A DNA stretch of 51,525 nt, taken from positions 1-51,525 of the forward strand of contig NZ_BJEA01000020.1 of assembly GCF_005405425.1 (NCBI RefSeq). The letters are read 5' to 3'. The DNA comes from Lactiplantibacillus modestisalitolerans (GTDB taxonomy: Bacteria > Bacillota > Bacilli > Lactobacillales > Lactobacillaceae). Position 1 is the stretch's first letter, and each line of letters starts with the position of its first letter. The translations under genes were made by a program, and so were the position numbers. The notes below the pieces were generated by a model. That model had not been told where the DNA came from, made no database searches, and worked only from the letters and a program-made list of their open reading frames with translations. Below are positions 32,164 to 41,505 of the stretch, one piece after another.

Positions 32164-33069
32164 ATGAAACAAGGAACGACGATTATCACCTTGGATAACG
32201 GCTACCATCTCTGGACCAATACACAAGGTGAAGGCGACATCCATTTACTTTGTTTACACGGGGGCCCTGGCGGCAACCACGAATACTGGGAAAACTTCGG
32301 CGAAGAACTCGCAGACTTAGGTGTTCAGGTCACCATGTACGACCAACTCGGTTCGTGGTACTCCGACCAACCCGACTACTCCGATCCCGAAATCGCCAAG
32401 AAGTACCTCTCCTACGACTACTTCCTGGACGAAGTTGAAGAAGTGCGCCAAAAACTCGGCCTGGACAACTTCTACTTGATTGGCCAGTCATGGGGCGGCG
32501 CCTTAACCATGATGTACGCCTTGAAATACGGCCAACACTTAAAGGGTGCCATTATTTCTAGCATGGTCGACAACATCGAAGAGTACGTGGCCCACGTTAA
32601 TAAAGTTCGCGAAGACGCCCTCCCCGCAGACGCCGTGGCCTACATGAAGCAAAAGGAAGCGGACGGCAATTGGGACGATCCACAGTACCAAAAGTACGTT
32701 GACGTTTTAAACGCTGGCTACGTGGACCGCAAGCAACCGACCTCCATCCGGCACCTGATCGATACAACCGCTAAACCCGTTTATAACGCCTTCCAAGGTG
32801 ACAACGAATTCGTTATCACCGGGAAGCTGAAGGAATGGGACGTTCGTGATCAGATCCATAACATCAAGGTTCCGACCCTATTAACTTTCGGTGAACACGA
32901 AACGATGCCGCTTGATTCTGCTCGGCGGATGGCCCGCGACATTCCTAATTCACGGCTGGTCACCACGCCAAACGGTGGGCACCACCACATGATTGACAAC
33001 GCGCCGGTCTACTTCGACCACTTGAAGCAGTTCATTAAGGACGTTGAAAACGACAGTTTTAATAAATAG
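32164..33069 (+). CDS. pepI: Proline iminopeptidase PepI
   Basis: This 301-residue alpha/beta-hydrolase of family S33 releases N-terminal proline from peptides. The oxyanion-hole motif HGGPGG lies at about 35-40, the nucleophile is in GQSWGG, the acid is in the EHETMPLD region and the base His is in NGGHHHM. The sequence YDQLGSWYSDQPD after the first motif is characteristic of lactobacillar PepI. ATG 32164 follows TAGGTGA. It is monocistronic and acts with PepX and importers in proline-peptide use. A perfect 20-bp family III hairpin follows the stop. Confidence 0.95.
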   Translation: MKQGTTIITLDNGYHLWTNTQGEGDIHLLCLHGGPGGNHEYWENFGEELADLGVQVTMYDQLGSWYSDQPDYSDPEIAKKYLSYDYFLDEVEEVRQKLGLDNFYLIGQSWGGALTMMYALKYGQHLKGAIISSMVDNIEEYVAHVNKVREDALPADAVAYMKQKEADGNWDDPQYQKYVDVLNAGYVDRKQPTSIRHLIDTTAKPVYNAFQGDNEFVITGKLKEWDVRDQIHNIKVPTLLTFGEHETMPLDSARRMARDIPNSRLVTTPNGGHHHMIDNAPVYFDHLKQFIKDVENDSFNK

Positions 33070-33071
33070 AT

Positions 33072-33130
33072 TTAGAGTGAGCGGGTGCCCAAAGTCAGCT
33101 AACCGACTTTGGGCACCCGCTCACGTTTCG
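33072..33130 (+). repeat. Family III single hairpin after pepI
   Basis: TTAGAGTGAGCGGGTGCCC begins a perfect 20-bp stem (GTGAGCGGGTGCCCAAAGTC with its complement), loop AGCTAACC, ending CACGTTTCGGCTAT. It is the simplest unit of the family and has no T run. Confidence 0.75.
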
Positions 33131-33214
33131 GCTATTAACTATGCGGCACCACCCCAAGCACTGGGCCGACTCATTAGTCAAAATTAATTATCACCTAACT
33201 TGAAATTTTAAGTT

Positions 33215-33252
33215 AAAAAAACCGGTCGCCCCCGCGGGCCACCGGTTTTTCG
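33215..33252 (-). terminator. Terminator of the purine permease gene
   Basis: On the minus strand, AAAAACCGGT/ACCGGTTTTT-type stem with T run just after the stop codon. Confidence 0.8.
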
Positions 33253-33255
33253 CAT

Positions 33256-34563
33256 TTAAACGTTTAATATCCAGAGATAAATCAAGAAGATAAAGAAGAG
33301 CACGTACATTAACGGGTGAACTTCCTTCGCGTGCTTCGTGGAAACCATCGTAATGACGTAAGCGATGAATCCAAGTGCAATCCCGTCAGAAATACTGTAA
33401 GTTAACGGCATCCCAATAACGGTTAAAAAAGCCGGAACGGCAATTTCAAAGCGTTCCCAGTTAATTTGCTTCAGTGATTCGGCCATCAACACCCCAACGA
33501 TAATCAGGGCGGGCGCCGTCACTTGGCTCGTAACCACGTTCAACAGTGGCGAGAAGAATAACCCTAGCAGGAATAAAATCCCGGTTACAACCGCACTCAT
33601 CCCGGAACGGCCCCCGACGGCGATCCCGGCGGATGATTCCACGTAAGCGGAAGTTGGCGACGTCCCGAGAACGGACCCGACTAACATGGAAGTCGAGTCG
33701 GCCATCAAAGCTTGCCCAACCCGTGGCATCCGGTTGTTTTTCATAAAGCCGGCTTGTTCAGCTAACCCAACTAACGTCCCGGCAGTGTCAAAGAACGTCA
33801 CTAAGAGGAACGTTAACACGACGATAATCAATTGTAAGGAATTAATGTCACTAAGATGGAATAACGCAACCCCAAAAGTTGGCTTCAATGAAGGTGCAGC
33901 GGAAACAATCGTCGCTGGCATCTTAATCAATCCGGTAGCCAACCCCAAGATGGACGTCAGCACCATCCCGATGAAAATCCCCCCCGGAACCTTGCGACTC
34001 ATGAGAACCAACGTAACAATCAACCCAAAAATGGTTAACCAAGTGGTCCCAACCGTTAAGGACCCAAGGCCTACGACCGTTGACTTGTTAGCCACGATCA
34101 AGCCCCCACCGTGTAAACCGATAAAGGCGATGAAAAAACCAATCCCAGCGGAAATTGCCAGTTTCATGTCACGTGGAATCGCGTCGATAATCATTTCACG
34201 TAACTTAAAGATCGTGATTAACATGAAAATGACCCCGGCAACGAACACGCCGGCCAAAGCCGTTTGCCACTTAACGCCCATTCCGATAACCACGGAGTAA
34301 GTAAAGAAGGCGTTAACCCCTAACCCGGGGGCGATTGCAATTGGGTACTTCGCTAACAAGCCCATCAACAAACACCCTAAAGCAGAAGCTAAGGCGGTTG
34401 CCGTAAAGACGGCCCCCTTATCCATTCCGGAAGCACCCAGAACGGTTGGGTTAACAAACAGAATGTACGCCATTGACACGAAGGTCGTTAAACCAGCCAA
34501 CACCTCGGTCCGCATTGACGTTTGTAACTCATTGAAATTAAAATAGCTCGCTATTTTATTCAT
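33256..34563 (-). CDS. NCS2-family purine permease (AzgA/PbuG-like)
   Basis: This is a 435-residue proton-coupled nucleobase transporter of the AzgA subgroup (adenine, guanine, hypoxanthine). It begins MNKIASYFNFNELQTSMRTEVLAGLTTF and has MAYILFVNP, APGLGVNAFFTY (the substrate-binding region), TFFDTAGTLVGLAEQAG and SSAGIAVGGRSG, all typical of the group. There are about 12-14 helices. ATG 34563 follows TGGAGGGAATC; an in-frame start 46 codons upstream has no RBS. Candidate PurR sites lie at 34630-34683, fitting purine control, but no purine riboswitch was recognised. Confidence 0.93.
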   Translation of the reverse strand: MNKIASYFNFNELQTSMRTEVLAGLTTFVSMAYILFVNPTVLGASGMDKGAVFTATALASALGCLLMGLLAKYPIAIAPGLGVNAFFTYSVVIGMGVKWQTALAGVFVAGVIFMLITIFKLREMIIDAIPRDMKLAISAGIGFFIAFIGLHGGGLIVANKSTVVGLGSLTVGTTWLTIFGLIVTLVLMSRKVPGGIFIGMVLTSILGLATGLIKMPATIVSAAPSLKPTFGVALFHLSDINSLQLIIVVLTFLLVTFFDTAGTLVGLAEQAGFMKNNRMPRVGQALMADSTSMLVGSVLGTSPTSAYVESSAGIAVGGRSGMSAVVTGILFLLGLFFSPLLNVVTSQVTAPALIIVGVLMAESLKQINWERFEIAVPAFLTVIGMPLTYSISDGIALGFIAYVITMVSTKHAKEVHPLMYVLFFIFLIYLWILNV

Positions 34564-34629
34564 GATTCCCTCCAAATGTTTGAAATAATTGAAATAGCAC
34601 AATTGTAAACGTTCGTGTTTTGATTCCTC

Positions 34630-34683
34630 AAGAACACTATTAAGCTTATCATCGTTCTTAAACAAAAGCAATATCCGAACACT
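34630..34683. promoter_or_regulatory. Candidate PurR operator region
   Basis: AAGAAC-N18-GTTCTT (34630-34659) is a perfect inverted repeat with PurBox-like spacing. ATATCCGAACACT (34671-34683) matches the PurBox consensus AWWWCCGAACWWT at 12 of 13 positions. GAACACTATT occurs twice as a direct repeat. Confidence 0.45.
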
Positions 34684-34777
34684 ATTTAATTCAGGAATCA
34701 ATTTTCTTCTATTTTAAAAGCATTGCAATCAGCGGTAAAATAAGCATGTACGGACCATTTTAAAGGAGGCGCTCAAA

Positions 34778-34942
34778 ATGGCAAATTCAAAAGTTAGTGC
34801 AATTTTCTTCTTATTGTTGTATGCCAGCCTGCTATACTTCGTCTTTACGATGAATAACATGGTCGCCATGTACATCATGGCAATCGGAATGTTTTTGGAA
34901 GCTTGTGAAGGCGTTTATTGTAATTTCTTTAAGCACCATTAG
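34778..34942 (+). CDS. 54-residue small membrane protein
   Basis: This short gene has AAAGGAGGCG at a good distance before ATG 34778. The product has two hydrophobic segments (AIFFLLLYASLLYFVFTM, MYIMAIGMFLEA) and ends ACEGVYCNFFKHH with two Cys. Its function is unknown. A strong terminator at 35000-35034 follows, so it is a complete independent unit, divergent from the purine permease. Confidence 0.75.
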   Translation: MANSKVSAIFFLLLYASLLYFVFTMNNMVAMYIMAIGMFLEACEGVYCNFFKHH

Positions 34943-34999
34943 TACGTCCTACTGGGGCAATATTACCCGTAATTGTTCGGATTGTACTCAACTCACTAC

Positions 35000-35034
35000 A
35001 AAATAGGCTATGACGCGCGTCATAGCCTATTTTA
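35000..35034. terminator. Bidirectional terminator
   Basis: AAAATAGGCTATGAC/GTCATAGCCTATTTT, a perfect 15-bp stem with a 4-base loop. Confidence 0.9.
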
Positions 35035-35112
35035 TGGCTCTAAATGCTATTCAATAAAAACCTGTTATCTGCGCCATTACGCTAAAACCGAGCTCACTTA
35101 GGCGCTTTTCCT

Positions 35113-35586
35113 TTACCCTTCCGCGGTATGCGCATCGGGTTCACTAATCTGAATGACTTGCTGACTGAAAAGTTCCATCATCTTTAAGACTTGATCAATT
35201 TGGTCGGCCCCCAATCGACTGACCCACTGTTCAAAATGGCTCGTAATCGCCCGGTTGACCATCACTTCCACCTGTTGTCCGCGCTCCGTTAAATGGAGGT
35301 ATAAGCGCCGTCGATCTTGTGGATCGGGTACTTGGAAAACGTAGTGCTGCGCCAACAACGCTTTAACCTGCCGTGAAATCGCACTCCGCGTCACTTGGCG
35401 TTGAACCGCAATATCGTTCAAAGTTACCCGGTCGGACGTGGCAATTCGGCGTAAAATTAAAAACTGCTCAAATGAAAGTTTAGTTTGACTGAGCGGACGA
35501 GCAACGAGATCCATCATAATTTTCGTCGTATCTTGATAAGCCTCAAAATAATTATTTAATAATTTTCCCAATTCGACATTATCCAT
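35113..35586 (-). CDS. MarR-family transcriptional regulator
   Basis: This 157-residue winged-helix dimer has FEQFLILRRIATSDRVTLNDIAVQRQVTRSAISRQVKALLAQHYV and DRRRLYLHLTERGQQ, the recognition helix and wing of MarR proteins. The long terminal helices would form the dimer. ATG 35586 follows GGTGAT. It faces licD across a short intergenic region containing AGGCA-N3-TGCCT, a possible site. The ligand and targets are unknown. There is no adjacent efflux pump. Confidence 0.88.
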   Translation of the reverse strand: MDNVELGKLLNNYFEAYQDTTKIMMDLVARPLSQTKLSFEQFLILRRIATSDRVTLNDIAVQRQVTRSAISRQVKALLAQHYVFQVPDPQDRRRLYLHLTERGQQVEVMVNRAITSHFEQWVSRLGADQIDQVLKMMELFSQQVIQISEPDAHTAEG

Positions 35587-35682
35587 GAGATCACCATCAC
35601 TTCATTCCCTTTTGTTAAAATATAACACGCCTTTAACTAATTTGCATGAATTCACCCAGCGTATTCCAGATTTTTCCTTTGT

Positions 35683-35695
35683 AAGGCATCCTGCC
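35683..35695. promoter_or_regulatory. Palindrome between MarR and licD
   Basis: AGGCA-TCC-TGCCT is a short perfect inverted repeat that could be a MarR site. Confidence 0.3.
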
Positions 35696-35753
35696 TAACA
35701 TTTCGCCCGTGAAGCGTGTATCATTAATAGTAGTTATATAAGGAGGAACCCAC

Positions 35754-36563
35754 ATGCCATTGACCGCACTACACCGCGTCGAACTACGCCTACTTGAAAC
35801 CGTTATTTCAATTTGTCAGGCCGAACAGATCGACTACTTTTTGATTGGCGGCTCGTTACTCGGGGCCATCCGTCACCGGGGATTCATCCCCTGGGACGAT
35901 GACATCGACATCGGAATGCGCCGTTCCGAATACGAACGCTTTATCACCGTCGCCAACCGCCACCTTGATCCCGACCAATTTTTCTTACAAACCGCCGCAA
36001 GTGACCCCGACTACGGGCTCAGCTACATGAAGCTGCTGGACGCGCATACCTACATCGAAGAGAAGAATAACGTGAACAACGCCTTCAAGGGGGTCTTCGT
36101 GGACATCTTCCCGTTTGATAAAATTCCGGCTGACGAACACCTTCGCCGTACGCAAATGATGCACTACAAACTGGAGGACGCCGCCATTCTACTCAAACTC
36201 AACTACCGCTTTGTTAAGACGCCCCTCCGTAATTTACGGCCAAACCGCACGGCTGAACAGTTAGCTGAAGTTAATCGTCACAAGCGGGAAAGGGAGGGGT
36301 ACATGCGGTTGTACGAACAGTCCGACTCCCGCACTTATAAAAACTTAGCCTCCCAGTACGATTACGAGCGTGAAATTTGTTCCGACCACGAATTAACCCA
36401 CTTTACAACGGTTCCGTTCGAAAACCTAACCGTCCAAGTCCCTGCCGCCTATGACGCGATTTTAACGCGAATGTACGGGGATTATATGCAGTGGCCCCCG
36501 GCCGATCAACGGGTAGAAAAGCATCTGAACAAACTAATTATTAATAATCACGAAATCTTATAA
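35754..36563 (+). CDS. LicD-family protein
   Basis: This is a 269-residue member of the LicD nucleotidyltransferase-fold family, which transfers phosphocholine or other groups to glycans. The diagnostic block is YFLIGGSLLGAIRHRGFIPWDDDIDIGM, with the metal-binding DDDID. VDIFPFDK follows, as in bacterial LicD. ATG 35754 follows AAGGAGGA. No choline kinase or transporter and no polysaccharide cluster is in the window, so it is an orphan; it may modify teichoic acid or polysaccharide. ppx starts 210 bases downstream and is probably separate. Confidence 0.88.
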   Translation: MPLTALHRVELRLLETVISICQAEQIDYFLIGGSLLGAIRHRGFIPWDDDIDIGMRRSEYERFITVANRHLDPDQFFLQTAASDPDYGLSYMKLLDAHTYIEEKNNVNNAFKGVFVDIFPFDKIPADEHLRRTQMMHYKLEDAAILLKLNYRFVKTPLRNLRPNRTAEQLAEVNRHKREREGYMRLYEQSDSRTYKNLASQYDYEREICSDHELTHFTTVPFENLTVQVPAAYDAILTRMYGDYMQWPPADQRVEKHLNKLIINNHEIL

Positions 36564-36712
36564 TTATCATGGTAAAAGGACGCCGAAGCGCAAGCCCGGC
36601 AACGGTACGTTTGGTCGAATCTGCCGGACTTTAACGCGGATCTTTGACCTTTAAATTCTCATGGTTTCCGAATTTATCCGGCGTTCAACTTATGGTAAAA
36701 TTAAGCAAAATA

Positions 36713-36735
36713 TTAGTGTTAAACCACGACACTAA
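36713..36735. promoter_or_regulatory. Inverted repeat upstream of the polyphosphate cluster
   Basis: TTAGTGT-N9-ACACTAA, perfect arms, lies 38 bases upstream of the first ppx start. It may be an operator. Confidence 0.4.
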
Positions 36736-36772
36736 CGGCTCTTATGGGGATTTTATTAAATGGAGGATTCAA

Positions 36773-38302
36773 ATGGCAGCAAAATTATTTGGTATTATGA
36801 TGATCAACGTTCAAAGTATCGAGTTATCGATTGTTAATTTACGAACGTTAAAACAGGTGGAACGGGTCCGGTCGGACGTCTCCTTGGGGGAAGACATCTA
36901 CGACCAGCACACCATTGATTACGATTCCGTTGAAGAGGCGGCACAAGCCCTGACCGGTTTTATCCAAATCATGAATGATTACGGCGTCCAAGATTACCAC
37001 TTATGGGGCTCCCGGTCGCTTTCATCCGCCAACAACGCGGACTACATTCAAGACCAGCTTCGGGTTCGGACCGGCCTAACGATTGACTGGTTATCAAGTA
37101 GCCAAGAAACCTACTTACGGTCCGTTGCCGTTGCGGTGCATTTCCCGAAGTTTAAACAGATGATCACTAAACCGACCTACTTACTGGGAATCAATTCCGG
37201 CAGCGTCGGTATTTCGCACTACGATCAAAGCAACTTCGTCTTTTCCCGCAGTTTGCGGCTTGGACCCGTTCGAATTTCAGAGGTACTGGAAGACCTCCAA
37301 TCCAGCGTACCCAACTACGTCGAAGTCCTTGACGACTACATTTCCAGCCAAATTACTGATTTCGGTCGGTTCTTACCGGGCCGGCGTGACCAACCAAGTA
37401 ACGTGGTCATGCTGGGGGTTGCGCCTTTCGCGACCCTTTTCACCCAGCAGCAAACCAAAGCCGGCGGCGAAGAACTCAGTTCGGCCGATTTCAAAGCGCT
37501 ATACGACGACGTCATCGACGCCTCCGATCAATACTTGATGGAAAAATACCAAGTGGACGAGGCCGACGTTCGCCTGATCGTCCCCGAACTACTACTCATC
37601 AACGAACTATTACAATTGACACACGCCCAGTCAATTTGGCTCACGAACGTCACCGTTTTGGACGGCCTGATTATTCAAGAAGCCATTAAACTCGGTTATA
37701 AACGCTATAACTTTAACAACCAAATCGTTACCGCCGCCAAAAATATCGCCGACCGCTACCACGTCGAACCTAAACACCGCGAACTGGTAACCAAGTTCGC
37801 CCTGCACTTGTTCGACCAACTTAAGCCCCTGCACCAACTCGGTAAACGCGAGCGGTTATTGCTACAAGTGGCGTCGATCGTCCACGACGTCGGCAGCTAC
37901 ATCGATCCGCATCAACACTACATGCACTCCGACTACATTTTACGGGCAACGGAATTGACCGGCCTAACCGACGACGAGAAGGAAATTATCGCCCTCGTAT
38001 CGCGTTACCACAGTGCGCAAACGCCGTCGAAGGATCTGAAGCATTTCGAGCACCTCCAACTTGAGCAACGCTTACTGGTCTCAAAACTATCTGCAATTTT
38101 GCGAATTGCCGACGCCCTCGACGACGGCCGTAAACAAAAAATTGATAAAATTTCGGTTTCGATTCGCAATCCACGGGTGATTATCACCTGCTTTGCGCAC
38201 GACGACCTATTCTTGGAAAACTGGGTTTTTGCCCAAAAAGCAAAGTTCTTTAAAGAAGTCTTTGGATTAATGCCAGTGATTAAATTACGGGGGGTTCGTT
38301 AA
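36773..38302 (+). CDS. ppx1: Ppx/GppA-like protein with C-terminal HD domain, degraded phosphatase motifs
   Basis: This is a 509-residue first gene of ppx-ppk-ppx. The N-terminal region has the ASKHA fold order of exopolyphosphatases but its key motifs are changed: the first phosphate loop, normally D-x-GSNS, reads IMMINVQSIEL; the position of DTGGGS reads GINSGSVGI. The QET sequence keeps a Glu at the catalytic position. The C-terminal HD domain looks intact (VHDVGSYIDPHQHYMHSDY, SRYHSAQ, RIADALDDG; HD at residues 371-372). ATG 36773 follows TGGAGGA. It could be a regulatory or HD-driven hydrolase rather than an exopolyphosphatase. Confidence 0.85.
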   Translation: MAAKLFGIMMINVQSIELSIVNLRTLKQVERVRSDVSLGEDIYDQHTIDYDSVEEAAQALTGFIQIMNDYGVQDYHLWGSRSLSSANNADYIQDQLRVRTGLTIDWLSSSQETYLRSVAVAVHFPKFKQMITKPTYLLGINSGSVGISHYDQSNFVFSRSLRLGPVRISEVLEDLQSSVPNYVEVLDDYISSQITDFGRFLPGRRDQPSNVVMLGVAPFATLFTQQQTKAGGEELSSADFKALYDDVIDASDQYLMEKYQVDEADVRLIVPELLLINELLQLTHAQSIWLTNVTVLDGLIIQEAIKLGYKRYNFNNQIVTAAKNIADRYHVEPKHRELVTKFALHLFDQLKPLHQLGKRERLLLQVASIVHDVGSYIDPHQHYMHSDYILRATELTGLTDDEKEIIALVSRYHSAQTPSKDLKHFEHLQLEQRLLVSKLSAILRIADALDDGRKQKIDKISVSIRNPRVIITCFAHDDLFLENWVFAQKAKFFKEVFGLMPVIKLRGVR

Positions 38303-38304
38303 CA

Positions 38305-40458
38305 ATGAATTTTAAAAAGGAAAGCTACTATACTAACCGTGAACTGAGCTGGATGGATTTCAACTACCGGGTCTTAGAAGAAGCCCGCGATAAGGACAAC
38401 CCGTTACTCGAACGCGTCAAGTTTCTGGGTATCACGCAGAGTAACCTGGACGAATTCTTTACTGTCCGGGTGGCTTCACTGCGAAAACTGATGTCAGTTA
38501 ACTATGAAAAGCCTGATCCGGCCGGATTAACGCCAGCCCAGCAAGTCGAGGCCATTAGCGCTAAGGCCCACGAAATGGTCAAGCGTCAATACAATACACT
38601 GAACCGTTCGCTCCTACCATTACTTGAACAGCACGGCATCCGGCTACTCGGCATGGCCGACCTTAGCGCTGAACAGCACACCTTCGTTAAGAACTACTTC
38701 GATGACGAGCTGTACCCGGCCCTAACGCCGATGGCCGACGACTCGTCGCGGCCGTTCCCGTTCATTGGTAACAATACGCTGAACATTGCCCTTCGGATTT
38801 ACAAAAATGGCGACAAGAAGGACCGTAAGTTCGCAACCGTCCAAGTCCCGGACGTCTTTCCACGGGTAATTCCCCTACCTGGCGCTGAAAATGAATTTAT
38901 TTTAATTGAAGACGTGATCAAAGCGTTTGTCGGCTCCCTCTTTATCAACTACACGGTCAAGGAAGCCAGCGCCTACCGGGTGATGCGCGACCTCGACTTA
39001 GACGTGGCCGAAGAGGATACTTCCGACCTTTTGAAGGAAGTTCAAAAGCAGCTGAAAATGCGCGAACGCGGTAAGGTGATGCGGTTAGAAGTTGAAAAGA
39101 GCATGAGCAGGCACCAACGTACCCGGCTCTCTAAAGCGCTCGGAATTACCGAAAGTGCCCTCTACGTAATCAACGGCCCACTCAACTTGACGTTCCTCTC
39201 CAAACTGGTGAAGGCGGTTAAAGGCCATTCTGACCTAACTTACCAAAAGTACCACGCGTACTACCCAGCGGTTTATCAGGAGCGCTCAATTTTTGACATC
39301 ATCAAGGACCACGACGTTCTGATGCAGTACCCGTACGACGATTTTAAACCGGTGGTCGACTTTATTCACGAAGCCGCCGAAGACGACGACGTCCTCGCCA
39401 TCAAGATGACCCTTTACCGGGTTTCCGCCGACTCCCCAATCATTAAGTATTTGGGTCAGGCCGCGCAGAACGGTAAACAAGTCACCGTGTTAGTTGAAGT
39501 CAAGGCTCGGTTTGACGAAGAAAACAACGTTCACTGGGCTAAAAAGCTTGAAGAAATGGGTTGCCACGTCATCTATGGATTGATTGGATTGAAAACCCAC
39601 TGTAAGTTGGCGCTCGTTGTTCGGCGTGAAAACGAAGGCATCAAACGTTACATGCACATGGGAACTGGGAACTATAACGACGTGACCGCCCACTTCTATA
39701 CGGACATGGGCCTGTTTACCGCGGATACGGACATGGGCATTGACGCCTCCAACATCTTCAACATGTTATCGGGCTACTCGGAACCACCGTACTTCCATAA
39801 GCTACACATTTCACCGGACGGCATTCGGGACTTCATCAACGAAAAGCTTGACGAAGAAATTGCCATTGCTAAGGCTGGCCGCCCGTCGCTAGTTCGCATG
39901 AAAATGAACTCCCTTTCGGACCCGCAAATTATCAGTAAGCTCTATGAAGCTTCACACGTGGGGGTCAAAATTGAATTGATCATCCGGGGTATCTGTTGCT
40001 TAAAGACTGGCATTGAAGGCGTTTCGGACAACATTGAGGTCCACTCCATCATTGGCCGGCTCCTTGAACATAGCCGAATCTACTACTTCAGTAACGATGG
40101 CGAACCACAGATTTACTTGTCAAGTGCCGACATGATGACCCGGAACTTAAATCGGCGGGTCGAACTGCTCTTCCCACTCCTGCAACCAAACATTCGTCAC
40201 CGGGCAATGCAGATTTTTGATACGATGTGGCAAGATAACGTTAAAACTCGCATTTTGCAAGCCGACGACCAGTACGTTAAGGTCGACCGCCGTGGGCTCG
40301 ACGTTTTAGACTCGCAAGCAACCTTCATTGCAGCGGCTGAACAGGCAACGCAAGCGGATCACGGCGAACCTACGCCTACGAGCAACGCGCACCAGTTCAT
40401 CCCGATGATGAGCCCGAAAAATGAACCTAACCCGTTAGACAATCAAAAGGATGATTAA
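38305..40458 (+). CDS. ppk: Polyphosphate kinase Ppk1
   Basis: This 717-residue kinase polymerises the gamma-phosphate of ATP into polyphosphate. The N domain (YYTNRELSWMDFNYRVLEEA), head domain (EESNLDEFF-type SNLDEFFTVRVASL) and the two phospholipase-D-like catalytic domains are present; the autophosphorylated His is in GLKTHCKL and the second in YMHMGTGNYND. It starts 2 bases after ppx1 and ends 1 base before ppx2, a tight operon. About 700 residues is usual. Polyphosphate accumulates under stress and in stationary phase in lactobacilli. Confidence 0.95.
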   Translation: MNFKKESYYTNRELSWMDFNYRVLEEARDKDNPLLERVKFLGITQSNLDEFFTVRVASLRKLMSVNYEKPDPAGLTPAQQVEAISAKAHEMVKRQYNTLNRSLLPLLEQHGIRLLGMADLSAEQHTFVKNYFDDELYPALTPMADDSSRPFPFIGNNTLNIALRIYKNGDKKDRKFATVQVPDVFPRVIPLPGAENEFILIEDVIKAFVGSLFINYTVKEASAYRVMRDLDLDVAEEDTSDLLKEVQKQLKMRERGKVMRLEVEKSMSRHQRTRLSKALGITESALYVINGPLNLTFLSKLVKAVKGHSDLTYQKYHAYYPAVYQERSIFDIIKDHDVLMQYPYDDFKPVVDFIHEAAEDDDVLAIKMTLYRVSADSPIIKYLGQAAQNGKQVTVLVEVKARFDEENNVHWAKKLEEMGCHVIYGLIGLKTHCKLALVVRRENEGIKRYMHMGTGNYNDVTAHFYTDMGLFTADTDMGIDASNIFNMLSGYSEPPYFHKLHISPDGIRDFINEKLDEEIAIAKAGRPSLVRMKMNSLSDPQIISKLYEASHVGVKIELIIRGICCLKTGIEGVSDNIEVHSIIGRLLEHSRIYYFSNDGEPQIYLSSADMMTRNLNRRVELLFPLLQPNIRHRAMQIFDTMWQDNVKTRILQADDQYVKVDRRGLDVLDSQATFIAAAEQATQADHGEPTPTSNAHQFIPMMSPKNEPNPLDNQKDD

Positions 40459-40459
40459 T

Positions 40460-41413
40460 ATGGAAAATTTTGCGGTTATTGACCTCGGCTCCAACTCATG
40501 CCGAATGACGGTCACTCAAATTGAAGCCGATGGGAGCTACACGGTCACCCACCGCTTAAAAGAAATGGTTCGCTTGTCGGAAAAAGAAGACGAAGGCGCA
40601 ACCCCAACCCTGCATCCCGAAGCGATTGAACGAACGGTGGCGGCTTTAAAGGGGTTTAAAGCCGTTTATGACCAACTACCAAATTTAACTTTAACGGCGG
40701 TGGCGACCGCCGCAACGCGTAAGGCCAGCAACCAAAAGAAGTTCCTTAAGCGCATCAAAAACGAACTAGACCTGACAATCAAGGTCATTCCCGGAACGAC
40801 CGAGGCCTACTACGACTACTTAGGGGTGGTTAACACCCTACCAGCTACCAACTGCGTCATGATGGATACTGGTGGCGGGAGTTGTGAGCTCGTCTTAATC
40901 GTCAACGGTCAGGCCAAGGAATTGATCAGCCTCCCAATCGGCGCGGTTAGCCTGACGGAACAGTTCGACTTGGCGGATACGATTCCCGCTAACCGGCTGT
41001 TTAACGCCATGACGTTTGTCGACAAACTCTTTAACAGTGTCTGGTGGCTTCGTAACGGGCTCAACCTGCCGTTAGTTTGCCTGGGCGGAAGTAACCGCAC
41101 GTTAGCGAAGATCAACCGGCGTCAAAGTAAGCTTCTGAATTTCGAAGACATTCACGGTTACCGTCTCCGCGACACCGCAATTTACCAAACGTTTGAGCAG
41201 GTAATTGGATTAGACGCTGCGGGTCGTGCTGAAATTCCTGGTCTTGCCCGCGACCGGGCCGATATTATCGTCGGCGGTATGATTCCGGCCATCACGCTGA
41301 TGCGTTTTCTCGATTCAGACCGGATGCTATTCTCACAAAACGGCTTGCGAGAAGGAATTCTGTTTGAACATCTTACGGACTTAGCCGCCACTAACAGCCA
41401 GGTTAAAGAATAA
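40460..41413 (+). CDS. ppx2: Exopolyphosphatase Ppx
   Basis: This 317-residue member of the Ppx/GppA family has intact motifs: VIDLGSNS (7-13), the catalytic Glu 115 in PGTTEAYYDYLG and MDTGGGSCEL. It lacks the C-terminal HD domain, so it is the short, two-lobed form. ATG 40460 follows AAAGG at 40446-40450, starting 1 base after the ppk stop. It would degrade the polymer made by Ppk; ppx1 upstream may tune it. A terminator follows at 41428. Confidence 0.92.
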   Translation: MENFAVIDLGSNSCRMTVTQIEADGSYTVTHRLKEMVRLSEKEDEGATPTLHPEAIERTVAALKGFKAVYDQLPNLTLTAVATAATRKASNQKKFLKRIKNELDLTIKVIPGTTEAYYDYLGVVNTLPATNCVMMDTGGGSCELVLIVNGQAKELISLPIGAVSLTEQFDLADTIPANRLFNAMTFVDKLFNSVWWLRNGLNLPLVCLGGSNRTLAKINRRQSKLLNFEDIHGYRLRDTAIYQTFEQVIGLDAAGRAEIPGLARDRADIIVGGMIPAITLMRFLDSDRMLFSQNGLREGILFEHLTDLAATNSQVKE

Positions 41414-41427
41414 TTGAATCCTAAATT

Positions 41428-41467
41428 AAAACTGGGTTCCAGCCAAAATCGCTGGAATCCAGTTTTT
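41428..41467 (+). terminator. Terminator of the ppx-ppk-ppx operon
   Basis: AAAACTGG-TTCCAGC...GCTGGAA-CCAGTTTTT. Confidence 0.88.
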
Positions 41468-41505
41468 ACTATTTTTATGCTGCCAGCGTCACATCAACTT
41501 TTAAG

